The notes under the pieces: model-generated
Database searches by the model: none
Seen by the model: only the letters and a program-made list of their open reading frames with translations
Told to the model about the DNA's origin: nothing
In this document: piece after piece, positions 45,977 through 57,440 of the stretch
Numbering within the stretch: the stretch's first letter is position 1
Layout: each line of letters begins with the position of its first letter
Position numbers and translations under genes: made by a program
Assembly (NCBI GenBank): GCA_963920665.1
Contig: OY987268.1
Location: forward strand, 14,758,501-14,822,500
Length of the DNA stretch: 64,000 nucleotides
Reading direction: 5' to 3'
Origin: Straminergon stramineum
Lineage: Eukaryota > Streptophyta > Bryopsida > Hypnales > Calliergonaceae

Positions 45977-46310
45977 ATGAGAATGTTAACAGAAAATTTA
46001 GAATCTGCATTTGAAGGTTATGGTTCAAAGGAAATGGAAAAATTCAAAGCCAAGATGAACACCAAGGGTGTTTCAAAGGATCAGCCTAGATGCATAATGA
46101 ATAACTTGTTGCAAAAGTTAGGACCTAGTTTGCGAAGCGAAACAAAAGAAGTGGACTCTTAGACACGGAATTCAAATCAACATATTGGGAAATGGCATCA
46201 GGATCATCCAAACATTCTTCAACAGTGGAGATGGTGGAACGCAAGCCCACACCATCATACTTAGGAGAGAAAGAAATTTGCAACATGTGCAAGACTATGG
46301 GTAACTACTA
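45977..46310 (+). pseudogene. Unrecognised possible coding remnant
   Basis: A 61-codon frame (MRMLTENLESAFEGYGSKEM...) ends at 46162. In a shifted frame the text continues with coding-like STVEMVERKPTPSYLGEKEI and CNMCKTMGNYY to about 46310. More broken coding-like text occurs near 46490-46630 (FDSKVLGFRSNAWYALIHTS). It could be one decayed gene; the family is not recognised. Confidence 0.25.
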
Positions 46311-46840
46311 TTGAATTGGTAAAGACTCGTTTCTCATGGGACAATCTTTTGTTTTATCAGCACATAAAGACTCTCATTCATAATGCCAAGATCATATTAT
46401 GAGGCGACTAATCAACCAAAAGTTTCAAGATTCAATGAAATGACATGATATTTAGCCTCATAACCATCTCAATGCTTTGAGCTCTCGAAGGTTATCTACA
46501 CCATGATGGCAATTTTGATTCCAAGGTGCTAGGATTTCGATCTAATGCATGGTATGCTCTTATTCACACATCAAAAACCCAACAATTCCACATGCTAAAT
46601 ATGAGAAAGGATTACATAAGAATTGTCCAAGACTTATCTCTCATTAAGTTACCAATCCCACGCTTCTATAACATGCATGAAGCTTTCTCACTCATAATTT
46701 TGTTAATATTGCTGAGGTACTAAGGATCCATCAAAAGTCTTGCAATTCAAAATGGTTTCTGGAAAACTATCAAGACATATATGACGGGATTTATGAATGA
46801 ATCATTGCCTGCTCTATTAGTATGCCGTTCAATTTTTTGA

Positions 46841-48109
46841 ACCCATAAAGGACCAAATGGTGTTTTTAGCAACATAGCGATTTGGGGCAGCTTACTACAA
46901 ATGGAATTTTTTCTTTTTTTTCTTTGAAATTTTCCCACAACATGTGCTCAAGGAGTATCTTTAAGGCTCAACAATTTTCATTAATTTGAATACATGGTTA
47001 AAAAGTTATTGTATGACATGTAGTTTTAATTGCTTGGCAGGCAGCTTGGGCAGCAAAAAAACTTTTTTCAAAATCACTTTTTTTTTAAATAAAAATTTAA
47101 AATTGATTTTCTAGATTTATATATTCTAGAGAGCTTTGAATCATTCCATTTTGATTTATGAGATGAAAGTTATGAAGAGTTTTAGTTGTGGGTAGTTATG
47201 GAATCTCCACTCTAAAATAAATTTTGAAGACCTTTATTTAACTCAATTTTCAATAATTTTGGAAAAAAATAAAAACTTTAGGTGTAGATTGTTTATTACA
47301 ACATTACACCATTGGGATTGACATTTTTCAATTCTACAAATAAATTGTTAACAATTTAGTATTTTGAATCATTCTCATTAGGGGACATTTGAGGGCTCTA
47401 AGACCCCATTTTAGGGTTGTTCCCTGCATTGTTCCCTGTGCTGCCAGAAATTGGGAACCAACCTATAACGGGCTGAATTTTCGAATTTTTGAAAAAAAAA
47501 ATTCCCAAAAATTTTCCAAAATTTTCTAAAAAGTGCTGTTAAACTTAAAACTGAATTTTAAAAAAATATTTTTTTTCAAAAAAAATAATTTTCAAAATAA
47601 TTAAAAATTAAAAACTATATTGTTTTTTGACATGCCACTCTGCTGCTATGGTGAGTTCCCACAACTCGGGAACTCAAGATAACTCGCGGGCTCTTAGAGC
47701 TCTCAAATTTCATCTAATGATACTTCTTTCTACTTCGTAATTTTTTCCTATATGTTGTACAATTCCAAATAATTTAAAAAAATTCAAGCATGTAGCTAAC
47801 TTGGCTTGAAGAATGAATCCAAAGAGTTACAACCATTTTGGACATTTTTTCATAATAATCTAACTTTGTGAAGTGTAGCTGCCCGGATTTTTGCAGGGTA
47901 CAAAAAAGGCTTTTTGTCAATTTAAACGTTATTATATTGCAATCTACACGGTGAAAATTTCTGAAATATTTTCTACATCTTCTCAAACCAACGTAATACA
48001 AGATCCTACGGTTACATATGTCCAAAAATGTATTTTTCTAAAATTTGGTACTTGTACTAGAAATGACAGTTTCAGAGCATTTTTGGTGAAAACATAGTCT
48101 AATACATTT
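46841..48109 (-). mobile_element. TTAA-type family C element, decayed, with nested element
   Basis: The left end (AACCCATAAAGGACCAA) and right end (ACATTTAGGAGTTA) are mutated versions of the family tips, and the interior follows the element at 49924-50851 in reverse order (for example the ACCATTGGGATTGACAT block near 47310). A second element (47376-47719) is inserted inside. The target TTAA is degenerate on both sides. Confidence 0.6.
47376..47719. mobile_element. 344-bp MITE nested in family C element
   Basis: The terminal inverted repeat starts CATTAGGGGACATTTGAGGG at the left and CATTAGATGAAATTTGAGAG (inverted) at the right, and continues through a GCTCTAAGA core. The un-nested family C copy at 50,280-50,330 lacks it. 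The target duplication is unclear, so the superfamily is not assigned. Confidence 0.65.
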
Positions 48110-48138
48110 AGGAGTTACTCTCTTCCATCCATGGACAC

Positions 48139-48768
48139 TTAGAAGCATAAAAATCTACAGCCGTGGCTGTTCCAGTGCTTCATACCAAAACCCCACCAAT
48201 TTTCAAGCAGTCTAACGCAGGGAAGCACGCTCAGACTCCCACTTGAACACATGTTCAGTGCGCATACCTTAATTATTACGGTGAGCATCCAAGAGCACCG
48301 AGGGGCGTCTCCCTCGCTTGTAAGACACTCTCCAGCGACAAAATGACACAGCACAGAAGTACTATTCCACAGGCAAGAACAACGTCACAGGTATGAGAGC
48401 ACTGCCTCATCTTCTTTCTTCCTGTGTGAATAAGCTCACTTCAGAAACGCAGAAGCTCGAGAACTGCCAAAAAACTGATGCAGAGGGACAAGAAACACTT
48501 AAGCTTGCTGTAGAAAAGTTGGAGAGGCTGCTGGGGTTTGGGGGAGACGATGGGCGTCGTCAGAGGAGGGCCAATGGGGAGCCTGGCATGATGGTCAGGA
48601 GTGGCTGTACTGGCACCCGTAAGTTAGTGGCGGACTTGCAGACGAGAATAAGGTTGCGTGAGGACCACGCACAGGAGGGCCCAGCCAGTGTGAAGTACTG
48701 TATGTTGGGGTCAGATTCATTAGAGCCCATACCAAAAGCAATTTTTTTTTCGGTTTATTTTCCTCTGG
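48139..48768. other. GC-richer conserved segment (second copy)
   Basis: Counterpart of 24-640. The plus frame at 48393-48779 is longer here (128 residues) because a 14-base deletion removed the stop; its C-terminal third therefore has no counterpart in the other copy and runs into a transposon. The minus frame MLCHFVAGECL (48139-48354) differs from its twin at a handful of residues. Function unknown. Confidence 0.35.
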
Positions 48769-48772
48769 TTAA

Positions 48773-49409
48773 CCCCTAAATGCCCAAGGCCTGTTTGGAG
48801 CTCCTTGAAATTTGCTCTAAATTGAACAAAAAGTCAACATTTTCATAAGTTGTACCAATTTTTTTTAATTGTAACCGTACAAAGTCAAACCAGACATGTT
48901 AGAGATCACATAGGAAAAGAAAACATAACAATATCACTTATAGATTGAAATATTATAATGTTTGATCATGAGGGTGTAAAAACTGTGAAAATTTTTCGAT
49001 TCACTTTTTGCACATCAACTCTAAAAAGTTAGTCACTAAAAAAATATGAGGTTATAGGGCCTAGCATGCACAACCCCATTCAATTTACGTTTTTTTCAAA
49101 ATCTATTCTACAATTTTTTTAAATGAATTTCTAATGTGATTTTGCTTCCAAGATCTAGTGTATTTGAGGCTCATTTTCAAGAGCCCTTAACACTACGGGA
49201 AGTCAAGATTGCAATGGACATCCTTGCACTAAATCTTCAATAAAAAAATCATAATCCTTTATTTTTCAGATCAGCTTTTTGATCCTAAAACTAGACTTCA
49301 AAAAGAATTCTCCAAAAATATAAACTAATAATAATAGCAATTTGGTTGGGTTTTACTTAACTTCAAAGTTTTCAAAACACCACAATCTGGTGCCTTCGGC
49401 ATTTAGGGG
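48773..49409. mobile_element. TTAA-type miniature element, family F, with empty site
   Basis: TTAA flanks both ends (48769-48772, 49410-49413). The left tip CCCCTAAATGCCCAAGGC and the inverted right tip CCCCTAAATGCCGAAGGC differ at one base. Copy 1 has a single TTAA at 670-673 in CTCTGGTTAACTGGATAC, so the insertion and its 4-base target duplication are directly visible. It is 637 bp, non-coding. Confidence 0.95.
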
Positions 49410-49923
49410 TTAACTCGATGTAGGATTTCTAGAGTTTCATTCTACATGATTCGGAATATCTTATGACCTTTAGCATAGTTGAGAATATTCTATGGCCTTC
49501 AGTATTGTAGTTTCACAATATTATTGGCACGTAGGGCTTTAACAATACTTGTGATTTTACTACTACTCATGGCTTTGGCTTCATGGTTTTTTTGAGGATT
49601 CTGATTGTTTCATTAATATTTTTTTCCACTATTCAATTATGTCACATTATAATTTTTGAAAATTTCATTAGACACCATATTTATTTATATTTTGACTTAA
49701 TTTTTAATGAATCCGACCCTAGCATAGGGTAGTTTGGATGTAGTAACTTAGTTTACACTAGTGTGCCTTGTGCCATTGGCATAGTCAAAATAAAAGTGAA
49801 ATAATTTTCTAATTTTTTAACTCATAGAAACTTCAAATTTCAATAACATTCACAATGTAGGTTCACATGCCACGAAACAAGAAAATATTGTTTTATTCAA
49901 AATCAAACAGTGTAGATGTTTAA

Positions 49924-50851
49924 CCCTTTAAGTTCCATGACTATATTTTCATTGAAAATACTCCAAAACTAGCATTTTTAGTACAAGTTCCAAGTTATTG
50001 AAAAAAACCATTTATTGACAAATGCAACCGTAGTATCTTCTAATATGCTGACTTGAAAACATATGGTAAAATTTTCAGAAATTTCCACCACATGTGTGGA
50101 TTGCAAGATATGAACATTCAAATTGATTCAAATCATTTTTTTTGCCCTACGAAAAACAAGGTAGCTACACTTCATAAACTCACTTTTCTATGAAAAAATG
50201 TCCAAAATGGTGGTGCTTCTTTGGATTCTTTTTCCTGGACAATTTTTCCACATGCTTGAAAAATTTCAAATCATTTGGAATTGTACAATATATAGGAAAA
50301 AATAGTAAGTAGATAGTAGTAGACAATGATTTAAAATACTAAATTGTTAAGAATTTAATTATGGAATTGAAAAATTCCAATCCCAATGGTTGCAATGTTG
50401 TAATAAACAATCTACACCCTATAATTTTATTTTATTTCCAAAATACGGAAAATTAAGTAAGATAAAAGACTTTAAAGTTTGTTTTAGAGTAGAGAATCCA
50501 CAACTACCCACAAACAAAGAATCCTTATAGTTTTTGACTCATTGATCAAAATGGAATGATTCAAAGTTTTTCATGTATATAGAACTCTAGAAAACCAATT
50601 TCAAATTTTTGTTTCTAAAAAAATTAATTTTTCTAATTTTCCCAAACTACCCATTTTTTCTTAAAAGTAACATATTAGGCCTTAACTTTTGATTCATATC
50701 TCCAAATGTCATGAAATTTAGTACATATAAAAGATATTCATTGTCCCCACCTTCTCTTAAAATTTGGGCCAAAAATATGTGAATCTTCAGTCACACGTAT
50801 TTACCCCAAAATTGCTATATAGCCAAAAAACATATGTTGGTCCTTTAGGGG
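49924..50851 (-). mobile_element. TTAA-type miniature element, family C
   Basis: It lies between TTAA (49920-49923) and TTAA (50852-50855). The tips are CCCTTTAAGTTCC at the left and CCCCTAAAGGACCAAC (inverted) at the right. It is 928 bp with no transposase. It was inserted together with or next to the family B element that follows; copy 1 keeps the single TTAA at 1177-1180. Confidence 0.85.
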
Positions 50852-50855
50852 TTAA

Positions 50856-51420
50856 CCCCTAAAGGACAATTGTCTGTTGAACGGACAATCAAAATCCAGG
50901 TAGGTTCCTATGAAGTCAATTTTGGTTGGATGTTCACAAATTTTTGACACAAGGTGTAAACATGTACCCCCTAACTGGGAATATAATTTTTTTTTCGATC
51001 AGATGCCTGGATCAAAAGTTATGCTGCCCCAAACTTTTTTTTTAATCGGGCAGCTTTTGCAAAACTCCTCCTTTACTTCTGAAATTTTACAGGTATGTAA
51101 TTTACATGATTTCAGATACAAATGTAAAAAAGAATAACCATGTATAGTGTAAAAATCTCACTTTTACGGGAGTTAAAGTCTGCTGGCCCTGTCGGGCAGG
51201 GTCAAAAAAAAACTTTTTCATCTAACTTCGAACGTTATAATCTTTCAATCCGTGCGGTCAAAGTTTCTGAATTTTTTTCCACATATTCCCATAGTAGTCT
51301 AGTACAAATTTGTACGGTTGAATTTTGAATTTTGAATTTTTTTTTCACTTTTTTCTTACTGTTCTAAGAAGTGGCAGTTTTTCACAGTTTGTGTCCAAAA
51401 TGTGCCTCGTCCTTTAGGGG
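50856..51420 (-). mobile_element. TTAA-type miniature element, family B
   Basis: It lies between TTAA (50852-50855, shared with the previous element) and TTAA (51421-51424). The left tip is CCCCTAAAGGACAATTG and the inverted right tip is CCCCTAAAGGACGAGGC. It is 565 bp. The frames at 50910-51137 and 51140-51328 are incidental. Confidence 0.85.
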
Positions 51421-51424
51421 TTAA

Positions 51425-52114
51425 GGAACTTGCTTATTATTATGCTTACCAATTTTGAGTGCAAAAGTTTGTAGGAGTTGTGAGATTATAACAAGAGAAA
51501 TGTGCATATCCTATTTTTTGGATGGTGCCCCTTCCCACAATATTTGAGAAATTTTGCATATAAGAGTTTCTTGGATTTGGAGGTGATATGAACAACTAAA
51601 TATTCTATTAGCACACTAAAATGCACTTCCAAATATCTTAAGTTCAAATGAAGAGCCACCAAACTAATTACACAATCCACCTTGCAATTGTTGAAATGCA
51701 ATTTTTTTTATAAGTAGAAATTGCAAATAACTCCAAATCAACACTTGCATGTTTAAATTTTCAACAATGAAAACCATAAAAGCGCTTTACTCTTTCCAAT
51801 GGGACCATTTTATAGAAAATGGATGAAGACAATTTTTTATATCTCAAATCAAGTGAAATTGGCAAACTTTGCTCAAAGTTGGGAAATGAAGTGTAACTAC
51901 AAGCTTTACACTTCACTAATGGTCCATATATGCCTTTGAAGACCTCTTAAAAATCATATTTTTACCTTTTTCAATGAAAAATGAAAGTTTTCAATGATTA
52001 ACCTTCAAAGTTGGTTGTAAATTTTTTTGAAAAACCCAACAAATTTAATTGCCCACACAAAAAAAACCCTAAAATATTAGATCAACCATATATGGTCAAT
52101 TGGGTAGTTAGGGG
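51425..52114 (+). mobile_element. Family A element, right part (old copy in duplication 2)
   Basis: This is the continuation of the old family A element after interruption by the two insertions. It ends TAGTTAGGGG before TTAA (52115-52118). Counterpart of about 1181-1876. Confidence 0.6.
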
Positions 52115-52118
52115 TTAA

Positions 52119-52997
52119 AGGATGCTGCAAGCCTTACGGGCAATTCGAAAGTCAAAACTTAAATTTCCCCATAGTTCTTGAATTCAAATTCTTTTGAAGT
52201 TTACTATGAAAATGTTGTACCAATTATCTACTTTTTATTCCATTTTAATTTTTTTCAAAATAATAAAAATTGGACTTTCTGTGACACTTTGGAAATAGCA
52301 TCTTGAAAGCCCAAAGCACACCTCTTTGGAACTCTTTCTATCAAATTTCTCTTCGTGTGAGCTCTAGCAGTACATCAATTACACCATGATGTTTGTCACT
52401 ATTATTTCCATTTTTTTTTTCTAGAAATTTCATAAAATTTAAAACATTTTATAATTTCTAAGATTTTTACAAAGTGATGCTGAGAAAATCATATAAAATT
52501 CAATTTGATGTTTTTAATTATGAAAAAAAAACGAGATTAAATACTACACATATATTATCAAATGTAAAAAAAATATCAAAGTTTTGAAATGTGTATTTTA
52601 ACTCCTGAAACCCTTGTCTGAAGACAACGTGGCGCCTCTGGTCATCACCTAATCGCTTTCACCATGAGCTAAGCTTACTCACATTAAAAAGGGACTTAAT
52701 AAGTAAAGAAAATGAAGTTGTCACACTGGATGCAAACAGTATGTGGGTGCAATTTCAGAATTTCATTTAACTTACATCTAATTTTGAAGCATAAAACTGG
52801 AGAGATCTCACTAATTTCAAAAATCGAGTTCTTTCCTTTTTTAATCTTTAATTGATGAGTCACTCTATTGTCTTAGTATTGTTGTCTGTTTCCGCCAGTT
52901 TTGATAAATTTTGTATGAAACATTCAGGGTGACTGTATTGTAAGGATCATTGTCATTGGGAGCAGGCACTTTAATTTATCATACTGTACAGGTCTGA
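52119..52997. other. AT-rich shared DNA, no gene recognised
   Basis: It aligns with about 1881-2703 of copy 1. No coding is seen. Confidence 0.6.
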
Positions 52998-53013
52998 CTG
53001 AGCTGTGGCATTT

Positions 53014-54357
53014 TGTTTTTGTTTTTGTTTTTGTTTTTGACACAAATGAAACGAAATTTCATTGCGAAGGAGAATAAAATACAAACAGACCAGCCACAAG
53101 TGGCCTGGCCCAGGACCACACAAAAGAGACGACAAGAACGACTGGACCGGCCACCCAAGCGGACAAGTCCCCCGAAGCACAGCACAGAAGGAGGAAAACC
53201 CTCGCACGGCCGGAAGGGAGAGGCGCCGCAAACAGCAGTGGCTGTCCGCCAGTTCTCAAGGAGTCTGGAAAACAAATCCTGCACTGGGGCCGGTAGGAGT
53301 CCACTTTGGTTGGCCTGCCTCGAGATGTCAAATTTGCATCTGCGCTTGACGAATGCGTTCATGATCTTGTTTTGCAGCTCTTGTGACCTTTTCCGCCTGG
53401 AAGACACTACGTTGGCCCATTCAGCCCTCCCATAGTCGAGTAACCCGTTCCAAACGTGCTGCATTACTCTCTCCGCAGGCCATGCCAGGCCATTGAATAC
53501 CATGTCGTTTCGCTGCAGCCATAATGTCCAGAGAACTGTAGTCCTCATTTCAAGCCAGATCCGCCTGAGCTGATTGAATTTGCGTGGGATGCTTAAAGAG
53601 AAAATTCCTTGCTTCCAATTGAGCAGTCTCCACGGGCCTTTGGCCTCCACTCCTACTATCAAGGCGTTCAGTATGTGTATTACCCATTGCCAGGCATATT
53701 GTGCCGAGGAGCATTCCCAGAAGCGGTGGAGCACTGTTTCGTCCGATCTTCTGGGGCAGATTGGGCATCAGATGTCGATTGTGTCATCGATTCGTCCTCT
53801 CCAGTGATTGACAGCCACAGCCCGATGCCATATGAGCCACAAAAGGCCCGCTTCTTTCCTTATGCGCTCCGGGGGCCATACGGTTTTCCACAGGAGTCTG
53901 AAGTCAGCCAGGAGGACCCCGCCCCATTTCTTGACCACAGGGTTAGGAACTTGGTGGTGTTTCCTGAGGAGACGCCTCCCAAGTTGCGCTGTGTAGTTCA
54001 TGAATGGTATGTTGCCTCCAGTTACTTTCCATTCGAGTTTGCCTGGGTCCCAGTTGAGAAGGTCGATCCTCCCATAATAGAGACGGATGGTGGTTTTTTT
54101 TGGGCCCCGCTGAATTGGGACCTCCCTTATCCTCCGGAAGCATCCCAGCTCACATGGTGCGCGCTCTCTGTCCATTTCAGTGGAGTTCGCTTGGAGCAGG
54201 CACGCTTTCGGGAGGACCGTGAATCCTGGAGTCTCAAGATCAGCCGGCCAGGCTGATGCTGGCCCACCAATGGTGATCAATCTGCTCCCCGACGCCTGCA
54301 GCACTGTGACGGGGATTCGGGCGTCTCTGCTTGTGAACCAGCCCACCCACTCGCCTT
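53014..54357 (-). mobile_element. 5'-truncated LINE with 16-bp target duplication
   Basis: CTGAGCTGTGGCATTT occurs at 52998-53013 and 54358-54373; copy 1 has it once (2704-2719). On the minus strand the element ends in a (CAAAAA)n-type tail, seen on the plus strand as repeated GTTTTT at 53014-53037. It is 1344 bp, GC-rich relative to its host, and contains the C-terminal end of a reverse-transcriptase ORF. Confidence 0.95.
53020..54346 (-). pseudogene. LINE ORF2 C-terminus with zf-RVT zinc finger
   Basis: One frame runs from 54346 to the 3' tail, interrupted by a TGA at 53768-53770. Just after that stop lies the reverse-transcriptase zinc-binding motif: CPICPRRSDETVLHRFWECS, with cysteines and histidine spaced as in plant LINE zf-RVT domains (CPIC, then H.FWEC). 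The upstream part (WKVTGGNIPFMNYTAQLGRR and so on) would be the region between the RT and the zinc finger; the RT and endonuclease themselves are lost to 5' truncation. Inactive. Confidence 0.85.
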
Positions 54358-54373
54358 CTGAGCTGTGGCATTT

Positions 54374-55182
54374 GAACTTCCCCTAATCCCCTCTTGCTAA
54401 GCTTTAAGGATAACTTACTTCACTGACTCAGTCTTTTCAGAAGCTTGCAGGTCAGCCATTGTAGATTTTGTGTTGAAAATATTCCTTCAAACATGTGATA
54501 TTAAGTTACCTGATTTTGCTGTGACCTGGGGGTGAACTTACACATTTGAAGAATTAACGATGGATGCACAAGTTTGTTTGTTTTCATTTATTTTAGGCAG
54601 TACAGAAAGCGATAATCACTGGAAGGATGGAGCTATTTCCATCCATGTAAATGGATGAAACTTGCAATCTATGGCTGAAATTTTGTTTATTCATCCAAAG
54701 TGGTATACATTCACCCAAAGTAGAGCAATACCATCCCAAGATTGGGTAGCAAATTAGCGATTTCGTCCATTGAAAAGCAAGAATATTTTGCCAAATATTC
54801 CCTCTAGAGAAATTTCATCGCTTTGTAGAGAAAATTTACTCAAAAAAACAACCACGTAGAAGTAGTGCCTGGACTTGAAACTTGGTTAGAAAAGTTATTG
54901 TTGTGGAACTTTAATACTTCTTCTTGTAATGCAGGTCTAATTCACCTCTTAATGCTCAAGTTAACCCTTGAAGAACATTCATATCTGGACGTGGTCAAAC
55001 TTCATTAGATGTCAAGCCTAAGGTAGATGACTTGTTTCTAGCAATGTGAAGCATTTTAGCATATGTCACATTGAATGATGGTAGGGGGCATAATTTTCTC
55101 TAGTCAAGGAAAAGAAATAGTGAAGATTGCACTATTTTCTACTAATTTTTCAACAAACAAGTTTGGAATTAGTAGAAATTAA
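54374..55182. other. Shared duplicated DNA, no gene recognised
   Basis: It aligns with about 2720-3576 of copy 1, without the 52-bp LINE tip found there. Confidence 0.6.
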
Positions 55183-55752
55183 TTCCTAAAGCTCAGAGGC
55201 ATATTTGGGGCAGAAATTGTGAAAAACTACCACTTTTTAGGTCAATGAGAAAAAATAAAAAGAGTTTAATTTTTTTCAAAATTCAACCTTGCAAATTTGT
55301 ACTAGACTACTATGGGAATGTGTGGAAAAAATTTCATAAACTTTGACTGCATGGATTGAAAGATTAAAACATTTGAAGTTAGAAGGATAAGTTTTTTATT
55401 GACCTTGCCTGACAAGGCCAACATCCTTTAACTCCTCCTAGAGTGAGATTTTGACTCTACACATGATTATTTTTTTGACATTTGCATCTTGTATCATATA
55501 AGCTATATACCTACCAAATTTCAAAAGTAAAGGAGGAATTTTGCAAAAGCTACCCGATTAGAAAAAATAGTTCAAGGTAATGTTCATAACTTTTGACTTA
55601 GGCACCTGATTGAAATTAAAATTATAATCCTACTTAGGGGTACATGTTCACACTTTGTGTCAAAATTTGAAGAACATCCGACCAAAATTGACTTCATAGG
55701 AACCTACCCAGATTCTCAATTGTCTATTCAATGGACAACTGTCCTTTAGGGA
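55183..55752 (+). mobile_element. TTAA-type miniature element, family B, old copy
   Basis: Same insertion as 3577-4138. TTAA at 55179-55182, a mutated TCAA at 55753-55756, and decayed tips. Confidence 0.65.
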
Positions 55753-55832
55753 TCAACGAAGTATAGATTATAGTTCGATTTGTTCTTGATGTATATGCAA
55801 ACCTATTTTCAAAAAGTACAAAACTAAAAATT

Positions 55833-55897
55833 GGTCTTAGCAACTTCATTAGGTGACAAATTGTTATACGTCACACAATAATGAAGTTACTAAGACC
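55833..55897. repeat. Imperfect hairpin (second copy)
   Basis: Counterpart of 4217-4281. The arms GGTCTTAGCAACTTCATT and ATGAAGTTACTAAGACC pair slightly better here. Confidence 0.5.
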
Positions 55898-56502
55898 ACA
55901 TCATATTCCCCTCATTCATTAAAATAGATCACCTTATCTTGCATAAATGGGGGTGGGGTTGGAAACAAGTTGTATACCTTATGAGGAAAGAGACACCAAT
56001 AGAGTTGTCAAAAAATTACAACCTTGATTGTAGATATTGATGTGGGCTGAGAAAAGTACAATATTTCTAACATTTGTTACAACATGACAAAACAAAAATC
56101 TCAAAAACTTGGTATTGGTAGTAAGGGAACTACATCAAATTGTATCCCAATAAGCAATTGAGCAATGTTCCTATCAACCCCTAGAGGACCAAGTATCCCC
56201 TTGGGACACTACAAAGTTTAGTTAGGTTTCTATGATCTTAATTTTCAATGTGATTTTTTTGAAACTATTTTGAAGATAGAAAAATACATTAGATTTTGGA
56301 GAATATAACTTTTATTCCAATCAATGCCCCAAAGCAAAAGTTATGCCACCCTCAGTCCAAAACAAAGGTCATTGGGTAGTACATAAAAGTCAAAATAAAA
56401 ATTTTAAATTTTTATTTCTCATAGATATTAATCTTTTCTATATGAAAAGATTCTATTCATTCTAATTGGGACTTGTAATGAGAAAGTATAGGCAATCTTG
56501 TA

Positions 56503-57440
56503 CAGTGGGGTACCAATCAAAATGTCGTTTTTGAATTCGCAGTGAGAAAAATTTCAGTACTGCCAACTTTGAAAGCCTCCCAAGAGCTCAAAAATTGGTA
56601 TTTTACCACGAAATGTTTACCAAATCATTGTATTTAAGTTAATTATATGTATGCCAAATTTCAAGGCCAAAAGATTCACCGAAAAAAAGTTATTCAAAAT
56701 CTACCAACATTGGTAGCTGTGGAAATTTTTTCACTGCTGCCAACTTTGACAGCCTCCCAAAGATTGAATTATTTTTTTTTTGCCATGAAATTCTTGGAAA
56801 AAAAAAATCTTTATATTAATAAAATATGATAAAAATTTCAAGGCCAAAAGATTAATACAAAAAAAGATATTAACAATCTACCAACATGTGTCGTTTTGAG
56901 AAACAATTGTGAAAACTGTTTCACTACTTCAACTTTGACACCCTCCCAAGGGCTGAAAAATTGCTTATTTACTATGAAATTTTTTCCACAAAGTGATTTC
57001 TATGTTAATAACATTTGTGACAAGTTTCAAAGCCAAAAAAGTTATACAAAAAAAAAATTCAAAATCTACCAACATGTGTAGCTGTGAAAAAACATTTCAC
57101 TACTTCCAACTTTGACACCCTCCTAAGGGTTGGAATTTTACTTATTTACCATGAATTGTTTTGCACAAGATCCCCTCTATGCTAATAACATGTGCACCAA
57201 ATTTGAAGGTCAAAAGATTTACACAAAAAAAGAAATCCACAATCTACCAACATGTGTAGTTGTGGGAAACAATGGGGGAAACCATTTCATTGCTACCAAC
57301 TTTGACACCTTCCCAACGGTTGAGAAATTGTCTATTTACCATGAAATTTTTGGCACAATATGCTCTCTATGATAACAACATTCATGCCAAATTTCAAGGT
57401 TAAAAAATTTATACAAAAAAAAATATTTACAATCTACCAA
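56503..57440 (+). repeat. Left long terminal inverted repeat of Tc1-type element
   Basis: It is built of about five diverged subrepeats roughly 180 bp long. Each has a CCAAATTTCAAGGCCAAAAG-like start (near 56651, 56831, 57018, 57192, 57385), then AATCTACCAACATG, then CCAACTTTGACACCCTCCCA. The repeated blocks could be multiple transposase-binding sites. The small frames here are not genes. Confidence 0.9.

Noticed and set aside
52979..53807. Multiple overlapping frames on both strands of the LINE
   Set aside because: Only the minus frame containing CPIC and HRFWEC has domain support; the others are shadows in GC-rich DNA.
56647..57372. Repeated small frames such as MYAKFQGQKIHRKK and MEFYLFTMNCFAQD in the transposon arms
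   Set aside because: They lie in non-coding subrepeats of the inverted arms, are broken irregularly and occur identically on the other arm in the opposite strand.
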